The notes under the pieces are model-generated. The model ran no database searches and was not told where the DNA came from. It was given only the letters and a program-made list of their open reading frames with translations. A DNA stretch of 64,000 nt. It comes from Neorhizobium galegae (GTDB lineage: Bacteria; Pseudomonadota; Alphaproteobacteria; Rhizobiales; Rhizobiaceae). The position numbers and the translations under genes were made by a program. Position 1 is the stretch's first letter. The number at the start of each line of letters is the position of its first letter. The stretch is from NCBI RefSeq assembly GCF_017877135.1, contig NZ_JAGIPH010000004.1, positions 1 through 64,000 of the forward strand, read 5' to 3'. Positions 1 to 9,436 of this stretch are shown here, piece by piece.

Positions 1-18
1 GAACCCGGAAAAAAATAA

Positions 19-1749
<1,731 letters not shown>

Positions 1750-1788
1750 ATTGGCAGTCCTTTCAGGCTCCGTGTCGGTGGAGGTGTC

Positions 1789-1989
1789 TTAATTCCGTTC
1801 AGGTTTGGAGGCGGCTTCGACTGTCTCGTCCCTGCGCTGCGCCGCTGACAGTAGCTCGTCATAGTGGGCGGCCGACATCAGGACAAACTCGCGCCGTCCA
1901 TGTCGCGTGATCTCTACCGGCTCACGGTGAGATTCGTTCAGATACTTTCCGAACTTACGCTGGAATTCGAGGGAGGTTGTGGTTGGCAT
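1789..1989 (-). CDS. Phd/YefM-type antitoxin, orphan
   Basis: 66 aa with the Phd/YefM pattern: an N-terminal DNA-binding part (SLEFQRKFGKYLNES, then EITRHGRREFVLMSAAHYDEL). A GGAG ribosome site precedes the ATG. No toxin gene follows. The next gene downstream, 40 bp away, is the recombinase. Phd-family proteins repress their own promoter, and a palindrome lies in the spacer of the predicted promoter upstream, so this protein may now regulate the recombinase. That role is inferred. Confidence 0.8.
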   Translation of the reverse strand: MPTTTSLEFQRKFGKYLNESHREPVEITRHGRREFVLMSAAHYDELLSAAQRRDETVEAASKPERN

Positions 1990-2019
1990 CGCAGACTCCA
2001 GTAGAATAAGCCTGCCTAT

Positions 2020-2047
2020 ATAATACGTGTTATACGTATAAGAGCAA
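2020..2047 (-). promoter_or_regulatory. predicted phd-recombinase promoter with palindromic operator
   Basis: Read on the minus strand, TTGCTC (2047-2042) and TATTAT (2025-2020) are separated by 16 bases. The perfect palindrome TATACGTATA (2031-2040) and a related ATACGTGT (2023-2030) fall inside the promoter. This is the layout expected for autorepression by the Phd protein. No experimental support. Confidence 0.5.
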
Positions 2048-2060
2048 GGGAGTTTGCAGG

Positions 2061-2255
2061 TCAGCTAAGCAGGTGGCGTCGTACTTTGCGCTCTGCAGCC
2101 AGCTTGCGTTCAAATTGCTCGCGGGCGATCTGGCGACCAATTAGGCGAGCCAGCGACATCAGAGCAGCGTCTTTGCGCGCAGGATCGTGCCGGTCCGTTT
2201 CCGGTCCGGTCGAGGGTGTAACCTCGATATTGATCCTGTTTCGCTTGACCGCCAT
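2061..2255 (-). CDS. small hypothetical protein
   Basis: About 64 aa (MAVKRNRINIEV... to ...AERKVRRHLLS), basic, with a helical C-terminal half rich in Arg, Lys and Glu. I do not recognise a family. The start is uncertain: in-frame ATGs lie at 2255, 2264 and 2294, and GGAG just before 2255 favours that one or the codon upstream. It is on the same strand as phd and the recombinase but is separated from them by the predicted promoter. Confidence 0.5.
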   Translation of the reverse strand: MAVKRNRINIEVTPSTGPETDRHDPARKDAALMSLARLIGRQIAREQFERKLAAERKVRRHLLS

Positions 2256-2373
2256 TGTCTCCATCATCCCATCCCCGGGAAGGGGCTGGTACAATGGAAA
2301 CCCGGAATGTCATCGCTGGGAAGGCCTCCGGCACCGCTGTGCGGTGAATGGGACGCGGTGGCGTAGAAAAAGG

Positions 2374-2784
2374 ATGATCATCAAGCGCTGTAGAGTGATT
2401 TCGGCCATTGAGCTTTTGTCTGTCGACGGTCTTGGTCGCGGGCTGGATTGGTCGGACGAAGAGAAGGTTCGGATCGTTGAGGAGAGCCTGCAAGGCTTTC
2501 GGCATGGCTCGGTCACGGCGCGGTGTTATGAAGTGTTGCGGTCAATGTTGACCCGTTGGCATCGGAAATACCGAAGCGGGCTTCTAAACGTTTCCGCGTC
2601 AACGGGCTTCGTGTCGCTTTCGATTTCGCCACCACCGGCGGCATCTTTCGAGACGGCCCCGCCGCGGCCTGAAGAAGACAGGATGATCGAGATCGGCCTG
2701 CCGAACGGTCGTCGCCTGACGATCCCGGCTCCGCTTGATCCAACTATCCTTGCTCGGCTGTTGCCGGTTCTGGACGCGTCATGA
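2374..2784 (+). CDS. tnpA: IS66 TnpA-like accessory protein
   Basis: About 136 aa from the ATG at 2374. The WSDEEKVRIVEESL segment and LTRWHRKYRSGLL form the helix-turn-helix typical of IS66 TnpA. The tail (GLPNGRRLTIPAPLDPTILARLL) matches the conserved C-terminal segment of this family. The usual recognition-helix region between them looks divergent (GSVTARCYEVLRSM). It overlaps tnpB by four bases. Non-functional without tnpC. Confidence 0.75.
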   Translation: MIIKRCRVISAIELLSVDGLGRGLDWSDEEKVRIVEESLQGFRHGSVTARCYEVLRSMLTRWHRKYRSGLLNVSASTGFVSLSISPPPAASFETAPPRPEEDRMIEIGLPNGRRLTIPAPLDPTILARLLPVLDAS

Positions 2785-3050
2785 TCGCTTTTCCGACCGG
2801 AGCGAAGGTGTGGATTGCAGGCGGCCTGATGGACATGCGTTGTGGCATTAACAGCCTAGCGCTGAATGTGCAACAGGGGCTTGGCCGCGATCCCCACAGC
2901 GGAGAGGTCTTCAGCTTTCGAGGTCGCAAAGGTGACCTGATCGAGGTCCCGTGGCAGGACGGCGTCGTGATATCGCTCTACCTGAAGCGTCTAAAGGCAG
3001 GCAGGCTCATCGGGTCGGTTAGCCAGAGTGGCTTCGCCGTGCCGGTTCGG
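2374..3050 (+). mobile_element. IS66-family element, truncated
   Basis: The first two genes of an IS66-type element (tnpA and tnpB, overlapping by ATGA) are recognisable, but the large transposase gene tnpC is absent. Similarity stops near 3050 within tnpB. I could not find terminal inverted repeats. It lies just past the end of hsdR and convergent with it, and is probably a dead remnant marking an old insertion into this accessory region. Confidence 0.75.
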
Positions 3051-3134
3051 CGGCTTAACCCAGTGCTTATCCAACCACGCGCGGAATTCAGCCTCGCATG
3101 GACCCATCTAAGTATGACCTGGACTCAGGGCTGA
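2781..3134 (+). pseudogene. tnpB: IS66 TnpB (Orf2), truncated
   Basis: The first 90 residues follow IS66 Orf2 closely (FPTGAKVWIAGG, TDM-like MDMRCG, FRGRKGDLIEV, SLYLKRLKAGR, VSQSGFAVPV). After AVPV, near 3048, the reading frame continues into unrelated sequence (RRLNPVLIQPRAEF...) up to 3134. The normal C-terminus and all of tnpC are missing, so this is a broken gene fused to foreign DNA. Confidence 0.75.
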
Positions 3135-3220
3135 CGGATCCCCGGTCATGTGTCGGGTGCTCGCCAGCGAGTGGCTGTCTGGAGCAACCGAACCGCCACA
3201 ATGAAGCGATCTTCCCCCGT

Positions 3221-6200
3221 CTATTCATGTGATCTACGCAACCTTGAGTAGGCCTCGGTCGCAAGCCAGTTCGTGACAAGGCCTTGGAAGGTTTTGTCAT
3301 TCATGAACCGAGCAAAAATCTCTTCGTTCTGATCCATGCGCTCAACAAACAAAGCTTCCAGCAGATTCTTAAACAACAGTTCGAATTTTTCACCTGGGTT
3401 TGCAATGGCAGCTTGCCGCAAATTGGCGTCCGCCATCGCAGCCTCAACGATCTGATCGAAGAACAGCTGGTCGGCATTGTTGAAGTCAGTGCCGAAGCGG
3501 TCATTCACGACATCAATCAGCCGGGAAAGGGGGACTTCTTCCTCACGAGCGACCTTCGAGCCAACAGAAGATGGCCCGTCGAGTTTATTGGCAGTCCCAT
3601 CGGACAGGCTGATTGAACCCTCGCTAACCTTCTGGAGGCGATAGTAATCCAACCTGACCTCGTCATCGAACTGGTATGACGGGCTGCCGCCCTTCTTTGG
3701 TAGCTTCGAAGCCAAATGGCGCAGGAAAACGTACAACTTCTCCAGATCTGAATCCTGATAGGGAATAATCTGACTAAGGAAGCTGTAGAGACTGCCAAAT
3801 GCGAGGATCTTTCCGCGCAACACCTCGGCCTCTGTGGGCTCCGTCTTCGTAAGATCAGAGAAATTATACACCGGCCGATCGATAATGGCATTCATTTTTT
3901 GGTGGTCGGAAGCGCTCTGTTTCAGCTTTGGCTTGAAGTATATCTGCGAGAAAATTTCGACATCGCTCAGGGAGTATATGCCGCTTGAATCCAGTTCGCC
4001 TTTGATGTGATACATTCGGTTCGGATCGACTTCTTCGCCGATTTCTGCGCCTTCATAATAGGTCTGGAAGGCCTCTTGAATCTCATTTCGGTCGTTCACG
4101 AAATCGAGAATGAACGTATCTTCCTTGAAAGGGTGAGTACGATTCAGCCGCGACAGGGTCTGAACGGCCTGGATGCCTGAAAGCCGCCTGTCAACATACA
4201 TTGTGTGAAGAAGCGGCTGGTCGAATCCGGTCTGATATTTCTCTGCGACTAGCAGAACCTGATATTCGGACGTGGCGAAGACGTCCGGCAGTTCCTTTTC
4301 GCGCACGCCAAGGTTCATCCCCTCCTCGGTGTAGGTGACATCCAGAAGCTTGTCGTCGGCGACCGCACCGGAGAAGGCGACAAGTGATTTGATCGCATAG
4401 CCCTTCGCCTTGATGTAGGCGTCAAAGCTCTGCTTGTACCGTACGGCCTCAAGCCGCGAGCCGGTTACGACCATGCCTTTGGCACGGCCGCCAACCTTGT
4501 GCTGGGTGGCTGCATGGAAATGCTCGACCATCACCTCCGTCTTCTGGGCGATATTGTGAGGATGCAGCTTCAGGAAACGCGCTAGCGCAAGTGCCGCCTT
4601 CTTTCTGATCACATTCGGATCATCGTCACTTGCCTTCAATAGCCGGAAATAGGTCGCGTAGGTGGTGTAGTGCTTCAGCACATCGAGGATGAAGCCTTCC
4701 TCGATGGCCTGACGCATGGTGTAGCGATGGGCTGGTTTCCCGCCATTGCCAAACACCGCCAATGTCTTGTGTTTCGGTGTCGCGGTGAATGCGAAGAAGC
4801 TGATGTTCGCTTGACGACCGCGCTTCGCCATGCTGCGGAACAGCTCATCCTCGCCGACGCTGTCATTATCGACCATATAGCGCTGCGCCTCTTCGCGGAG
4901 CCGTTGGCCGCCGAGCACTTCCTTCAGGTCGGTTGCCGCCTCACCACCCTGAGAGCTGTGCGCCTCATCGATAATGACAGCAAAGCTCCGGGTCTTGAGT
5001 ACACCGTTTCCATTATCACCTCGCTCTTCCGCCAGTCTAACCAATTGGCGCGATACGAATGGAAACTTCTGCAAGGTCGTGATGATGATCGGTACGGAGT
5101 TTTCGAGTGCTTCCGCCAGCTGCCGGGAATTGTCATCAATCTTTTGCACGACCCCGTGCTTGTGCTCGAACTGGTAAATCGTGTCCTGCAACTGCTTGTC
5201 GAGCACCAAGCGATCGGTGATGACAATGACGCTATCGAACACGCGGTCATTGGCGCTGTCGTGCAGCGACGCAAGGCGGTGCGTAAGCCAGCCGATGGTA
5301 TTACTCTTACCGCTGCCAGCTGAATGCTCAATCAGATAATTGTGGCCGGGACCTTCGGATTTCGCCCTCGCGACCAAATCGCGGACAGCTTCAAGCTGAT
5401 GGTAGCGCGGAAAGATCAGTGTTTCTTTCCTAACCTTTCGGCCAGCGTCATCGCGCTTTTCTTCCACCTGCAAATGAATGAACCGGGCCAGCAGATCGAG
5501 CAGGCTGTCGCGCTGAAGCACTTCTTCCCACAGGTAAGCCGTGCGATAGCTCCGGCCCTTCGGGTCAGGAGGATTACCCGCGCCGCCATCGTTCCCGCGA
5601 TTGAAGGGCAGGAAGTGCGTGGCCGGACCGGCCAATCGCGTTGTCATGAAGACCGCATCCGTATCTACGGCGAAGTGCGCCAGTATCCGCCGCTTGAACT
5701 CGAAGATCGGCTCGCGCGGATCGCGGTCGCGGCGGTACTGGCGAATGGCATCCTCAACCGTCGATCCCGTCATGGCATTCTTCAGCTCTACCGAAATCAC
5801 CGGAACGCCGTTGACGCTAAGGACCAGGTCAAGTTCGTTGTCGTTGCTGAGCGAGTAACGAAGCTGGCGCGTGACGCTAACAACGTTCGCCGCATACCGT
5901 GCCTCTAGCTCTGCATTGAGGTCATGAGCAGCCTTGAAGGTGGCGACACGCAGAGTCTTGCCATAGCATTTGAATCCGTGCCGGAGCGTCGCAAGGGAAC
6001 CATTGGCATCAATCCATTTGACCAGATCGGCCAGCACCTGGGCGCGCGCTTTGTCGCCGTGCAAAGCCTCCAGTGCCTTCCACTCGCGCGGTTGGGTGGC
6101 GCGGATGAAGTCAATAACCGGGTCGGGGAACAAAGCGGAAGCCCGGTCGAATTTTTCGGATGGTAGCAGGCTACACCCGTTCGCCACAAGAATGTCCTCA

Positions 6201-6253
6201 ATCACGGTCTCGAACGCACCTTCTGTATGGCGGGCGGGGTTCACTTTGGTCAT
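3221..6253 (-). CDS. hsdR: type I restriction enzyme R subunit (HsdR)
   Basis: 1010 aa. The N-terminal third has the PD-(D/E)xK nuclease signature with VISVELKNAMTG as the ExK strand. The motor part shows Walker A in EHSAGSGKSNTI, DEAH in VIIDEAHSSQGG, and later SF2 motifs (FTATP, TLSRLNR). It cuts DNA after ATP-driven translocation in complex with HsdM and HsdS. It is the last gene of a tightly coupled operon, its ATG overlapping the stop of the HNH gene by four bases. The usual adjacency to hsdS is broken by the ptuA-ptuB pair. The length is normal for the family. Confidence 0.93.
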   Translation of the reverse strand: MTKVNPARHTEGAFETVIEDILVANGCSLLPSEKFDRASALFPDPVIDFIRATQPREWKALEALHGDKARAQVLADLVKWIDANGSLATLRHGFKCYGKTLRVATFKAAHDLNAELEARYAANVVSVTRQLRYSLSNDNELDLVLSVNGVPVISVELKNAMTGSTVEDAIRQYRRDRDPREPIFEFKRRILAHFAVDTDAVFMTTRLAGPATHFLPFNRGNDGGAGNPPDPKGRSYRTAYLWEEVLQRDSLLDLLARFIHLQVEEKRDDAGRKVRKETLIFPRYHQLEAVRDLVARAKSEGPGHNYLIEHSAGSGKSNTIGWLTHRLASLHDSANDRVFDSVIVITDRLVLDKQLQDTIYQFEHKHGVVQKIDDNSRQLAEALENSVPIIITTLQKFPFVSRQLVRLAEERGDNGNGVLKTRSFAVIIDEAHSSQGGEAATDLKEVLGGQRLREEAQRYMVDNDSVGEDELFRSMAKRGRQANISFFAFTATPKHKTLAVFGNGGKPAHRYTMRQAIEEGFILDVLKHYTTYATYFRLLKASDDDPNVIRKKAALALARFLKLHPHNIAQKTEVMVEHFHAATQHKVGGRAKGMVVTGSRLEAVRYKQSFDAYIKAKGYAIKSLVAFSGAVADDKLLDVTYTEEGMNLGVREKELPDVFATSEYQVLLVAEKYQTGFDQPLLHTMYVDRRLSGIQAVQTLSRLNRTHPFKEDTFILDFVNDRNEIQEAFQTYYEGAEIGEEVDPNRMYHIKGELDSSGIYSLSDVEIFSQIYFKPKLKQSASDHQKMNAIIDRPVYNFSDLTKTEPTEAEVLRGKILAFGSLYSFLSQIIPYQDSDLEKLYVFLRHLASKLPKKGGSPSYQFDDEVRLDYYRLQKVSEGSISLSDGTANKLDGPSSVGSKVAREEEVPLSRLIDVVNDRFGTDFNNADQLFFDQIVEAAMADANLRQAAIANPGEKFELLFKNLLEALFVERMDQNEEIFARFMNDKTFQGLVTNWLATEAYSRLRRSHE

Positions 6254-6873
6254 GTTGCCAACTTCCGTTTCAAGAACCAGATTGCGACGGGACTGTATGG
6301 CTCAAGATTGCCTGCACCAGTTTCATACTGGTTCACTTTTGCTCTGACCTTGCCCTGATTTGGCTGCTTCATCTGCCACCACTTAATAAGGCCGTCGAGC
6401 ACGCCTTTGCGACGATTCTTTAGCGTCGCAATGTTCAGGCCAAGTATCGTATTCAGTTCTTCATCGAGTTCAGGATCGTCAGAGACAATCTCGCCGTTGT
6501 TTCGATACTTGAGGCGTGCTTCTATCGCATGGGCTGGCGTCGCCGGATTCCACTTCAGATCCTGGTCATCTTTCAGCTTGTCGCAGTGGTACTGATCGGC
6601 ATTTCCACCCTCTCCACCCCGGCAGGCTGCCAACAAATTTGCATATACCAGCCTTTGGTTCGGGTATCCTGATTGGCTTTGCCAATGCTCGATACGCATG
6701 CTGAGCCCGTCTGCGGCTATGGGAGACATGCAGTAACAACAAAGCCCGCGTTGCTCCGATACCAAGGCCACCCGAAGCGCGGTTTTCCCGCCGTAGTTCG
6801 CATAGTCAGTGGGATCAATCGCACGATGCTGGGTAAGGCACGCAGGTTCGTTGCCTTTGACGATGGCTCTCAT
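6250..6873 (-). CDS. ptuB: HNH nuclease, Septu PtuB-like (TIGR02646-type)
   Basis: 207 aa. The motif order is GLCCYCMSPI (CxYC zinc/HNH start), RIEHWQSQS (the EHW catalytic strand), then YANLLAACRGGEGG, as in the TIGR02646 HNH family that partners AAA ATPases in Septu and some retron systems. It overlaps both neighbours by four bases, upstream the PtuA-like ATPase and downstream hsdR. In Septu, PtuA binds ATP and PtuB is the nuclease effector that degrades DNA on infection. No reverse transcriptase is nearby, so a retron is unlikely. Placement inside an hsd operon suggests joint expression with restriction. Confidence 0.85.
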   Translation of the reverse strand: MRAIVKGNEPACLTQHRAIDPTDYANYGGKTALRVALVSEQRGLCCYCMSPIAADGLSMRIEHWQSQSGYPNQRLVYANLLAACRGGEGGNADQYHCDKLKDDQDLKWNPATPAHAIEARLKYRNNGEIVSDDPELDEELNTILGLNIATLKNRRKGVLDGLIKWWQMKQPNQGKVRAKVNQYETGAGNLEPYSPVAIWFLKRKLAT

Positions 6874-8192
6874 TCATCGTCCCCTTCAAGGAAATCGAGT
6901 AAAAGCTTGGCTCGGACTACCTCAGGATCACTTTCACCGATTTCCTCGGCAAGTGCCTTCAGGGCTGTGCGGGCATCTTCTGTCTTTTGAGCGTCTATCA
7001 GCCTCGCAATCGTTGCCAGCCTCCCCTCTACGCTGGCATTACGCGGCGCGGTGTTCATCAATTCTTCCAGCACCCGGCTGGAATCGACACCAAAAGAGTG
7101 CGACGGTACGAATACATTGTCGCCATCGATCATCTGGATTTGTTCATGTGCCACTTCGCCAATCACTTGCGGAGAATGCGTTGTGGCGATGAACTGGCAG
7201 TTGGGGAATGTCCGCGTCAGGTCGCCAACGATCTTGCGCTGCCATTGCGGGTGGAGATGCAGGTCGATTTCGTCAATCAGGATGACCGCTTCGGCTTCCC
7301 GCATCGGATCTTCGAGCGTCGGATTAGCCTGGGTCAGACGGCGCGCAATATCGAGAATCAGTACGAGCACGCTTCGCTCACCATCCGACAGCTGACGTAT
7401 ATCGAGCGTGACACCCTCGTAGTCGATAAGGATTCTGGGCGGTCCTTCCTCACTCGGGCGTAAGTTCGAAAATTGCGGCAAAAAAGTCGAGATAGCCTCT
7501 TCTAGCAACTCGACCGCCCGGCGAGAAGGAGGATGTTCAGCCGCCTGGACACGTTGTGCGCGCATTCGGTCAGCAGTTTGCACAATGCTGAGCATCGAAT
7601 TGCGAAGGGCGTTGAAGTAGGCTGGATATTTGGCCGCCACAGTCTTCGAGCCCTCGACGTCACGCTCTGTAAGCATTGATCGTCGGGTCGAGAAGTGCAT
7701 GACCAGCGGAGCGCTCCTCTCTTGGGCAGCCCAGCCTTTCATGTCGGCAACTGGAGGGTTAAATAGCGTTGGTTCGGGAGAACTTAGCGTATCTGCTAGC
7801 TCTCGCATGAGTGTTCGCGGACGTTCTCCGGGACGCTCGATTTCAAGGATTTCACGCCGCAAACGTTCTATATTGGCGGGGTCGTCCCGCACCACGGCTT
7901 CCCGCCACTCACGCAAAGTAAATCGGCACTCATGCCCATCCAGCGAGAAGTAGATCGTGGCATCGGCGAACGGAGAACCGAAGCGGATGTCTTCCGCGTC
8001 AAAACCGAACGGATTGATGCGGACGCTCTGAACCTGTCGGTGGATATGCGAGGCGCAAGCACCGATAGTGTCAAGCACAGTGCTCTTGCCGGCGCCGTTG
8101 ATCCCAGCGATCAGGTTGAATTGCGGGTTAAAGGTGAACTCGGCGAACTCAAAGCCGCGAAGGTTAAACAGCGAAAGGCTGGTGATCTTCAT
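6870..8192 (-). CDS. ptuA: AAA/SMC-like ATPase, Septu PtuA-like
   Basis: 440 aa ATPase of the OLD/RecF-like class. Walker A is AGINGAGKST (about residues 29-38), the signature is QLSDGERS, Walker B is ILIDEIDLHLHP, and the switch is TTHSPQVI. The short central insertion and acidic C-terminus (LLDFLEGDDE) fit PtuA-type partners of TIGR02646 HNH proteins. It should control the adjacent HNH nuclease. The gene overlaps hsdS and ptuB by ATGA, so the pair is translated from the restriction mRNA. Family assignment rests on domain content and pairing, not on a search. Confidence 0.85.
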   Translation of the reverse strand: MKITSLSLFNLRGFEFAEFTFNPQFNLIAGINGAGKSTVLDTIGACASHIHRQVQSVRINPFGFDAEDIRFGSPFADATIYFSLDGHECRFTLREWREAVVRDDPANIERLRREILEIERPGERPRTLMRELADTLSSPEPTLFNPPVADMKGWAAQERSAPLVMHFSTRRSMLTERDVEGSKTVAAKYPAYFNALRNSMLSIVQTADRMRAQRVQAAEHPPSRRAVELLEEAISTFLPQFSNLRPSEEGPPRILIDYEGVTLDIRQLSDGERSVLVLILDIARRLTQANPTLEDPMREAEAVILIDEIDLHLHPQWQRKIVGDLTRTFPNCQFIATTHSPQVIGEVAHEQIQMIDGDNVFVPSHSFGVDSSRVLEELMNTAPRNASVEGRLATIARLIDAQKTEDARTALKALAEEIGESDPEVVRAKLLLDFLEGDDE

Positions 8193-9436
8193 GCGGCCTC
8201 CGGAATGTCTATCTGGCCGGTGACGGCGGCGGCGATCAAAGCGCTGCGGCGTTCCTTCAGCAAGGTGATGGAGCGCTCAGTGGCGCTTGCCAGCTTGTCG
8301 ATCTTGGTGCGCTCCTCGGCAATGTGGGCCACGATCTGTTCCTGTTCGTTAAGTGGCGGCACCGGCCAGAAGGTTTCGAAGAAGCCTTCTGGGTACAGAC
8401 GCAAACGGGATGACCAAACACCCTTCGAGTATCGCGTAACTTCCTGTGCGAAGACAGGGATGCGGACCAGTGCGTCGACATAGGCGGGCAGTAGGCATGG
8501 GCCGGGTGAGTAGACATTATAGGCCGGACTGACGATGCCATCGATCGGAGCCGTGCCCATCGCTCCCATCCACGCCCAAAGCGTGTTGATGACCAGATCG
8601 CCAGTGAAACACAGCTTGTATCCTGCCGTCGTTTCCGCCTCGAACATGTTGACGTCTTTTTCGGACCTGGGCGTGACGCCAGTTATGTGGGAGACGGTCA
8701 GCATTTCCTCTTCGCCGGTGTCGGAACGCTCATCCCGCTCGCTAAACAGCCATCGGGACCGCTCGATCTTCCAATGGGCCGGGATATCGCCAAGCCATTC
8801 GATGCCGCAAGGGCGCAAGGGAGCGGAGCGGTCAAGTCCGCGCATGATTGCCTCTGCCACCAGCGTCCGCCGCTTTTCGGCCAACAGATCCAGCAGCTTT
8901 TGCTTGGCCTCGATCAGAGCATCGATTTGGGCCAGTTCTGCGTCGAGAAATGCGGAGGTCCTTCGCTGGACCGGCAGTTCCGGCAAGGCGATCACAATGT
9001 CGCCAATTTCGGACGCATTGATCGCGGGGTAGCTGATCCCCGTTGATCGCATCTCGACTTCCGCCAGAAACCGAGGCTCCCGGACGGCATAACGACAAAA
9101 ACCCGGATCGAGCAGGCTCGAACGAGGGCGTACAACCGCGAACCCCGTGGAGACAATCAGGTTTTCGGGTGGAGAAATGATCGGAGCGATTGCCTGAAGG
9201 TAGGTACGAACGGTTGAAATGATGACATCGCCATCCTGCACGATCCTGCGAGCACGGCTTGGCGCCGCCTCGAACCGATAATCAACAATCTCATGGATGG
9301 TCCCGGAGGAGTCCACATTGCCGATATCAACATAGGCGATTTCAAAGTCCGGATCGACGTTTTCGGGCAGCGCCTCGTCGTTGATGGTTGCCGCGAATTT
9401 GAGGCGCATCATGCTTTTCCCTGGCGCGCTGCTCAC
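8189..9436 (-). CDS. hsdS: type I restriction-modification specificity subunit (HsdS)
   Basis: 415 aa. Two target-recognition halves are each followed by a conserved helical spacer: ALPELPVQRRTSAFLDAEL with LLDLLAEKRRTLV, and PPLNEQEQIVAHIAEE with LLKERRSALIAA. The second half begins at LRPCGIEWLGDIPAHW. It sets the bipartite DNA site recognised by the HsdM and HsdR complex. The gene follows hsdM with a four-base overlap. The recognition sequence cannot be predicted from here. Confidence 0.93.
   Translation of the reverse strand: MSSAPGKSMMRLKFAATINDEALPENVDPDFEIAYVDIGNVDSSGTIHEIVDYRFEAAPSRARRIVQDGDVIISTVRTYLQAIAPIISPPENLIVSTGFAVVRPRSSLLDPGFCRYAVREPRFLAEVEMRSTGISYPAINASEIGDIVIALPELPVQRRTSAFLDAELAQIDALIEAKQKLLDLLAEKRRTLVAEAIMRGLDRSAPLRPCGIEWLGDIPAHWKIERSRWLFSERDERSDTGEEEMLTVSHITGVTPRSEKDVNMFEAETTAGYKLCFTGDLVINTLWAWMGAMGTAPIDGIVSPAYNVYSPGPCLLPAYVDALVRIPVFAQEVTRYSKGVWSSRLRLYPEGFFETFWPVPPLNEQEQIVAHIAEERTKIDKLASATERSITLLKERRSALIAAAVTGQIDIPEAA

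Noticed and set aside
6250-8192. Retron of the Ec78 type (PtuA-PtuB effector)
   Set aside because: No reverse transcriptase gene and no msr-msd-like repeat lies near the pair; it sits inside the hsd operon instead.
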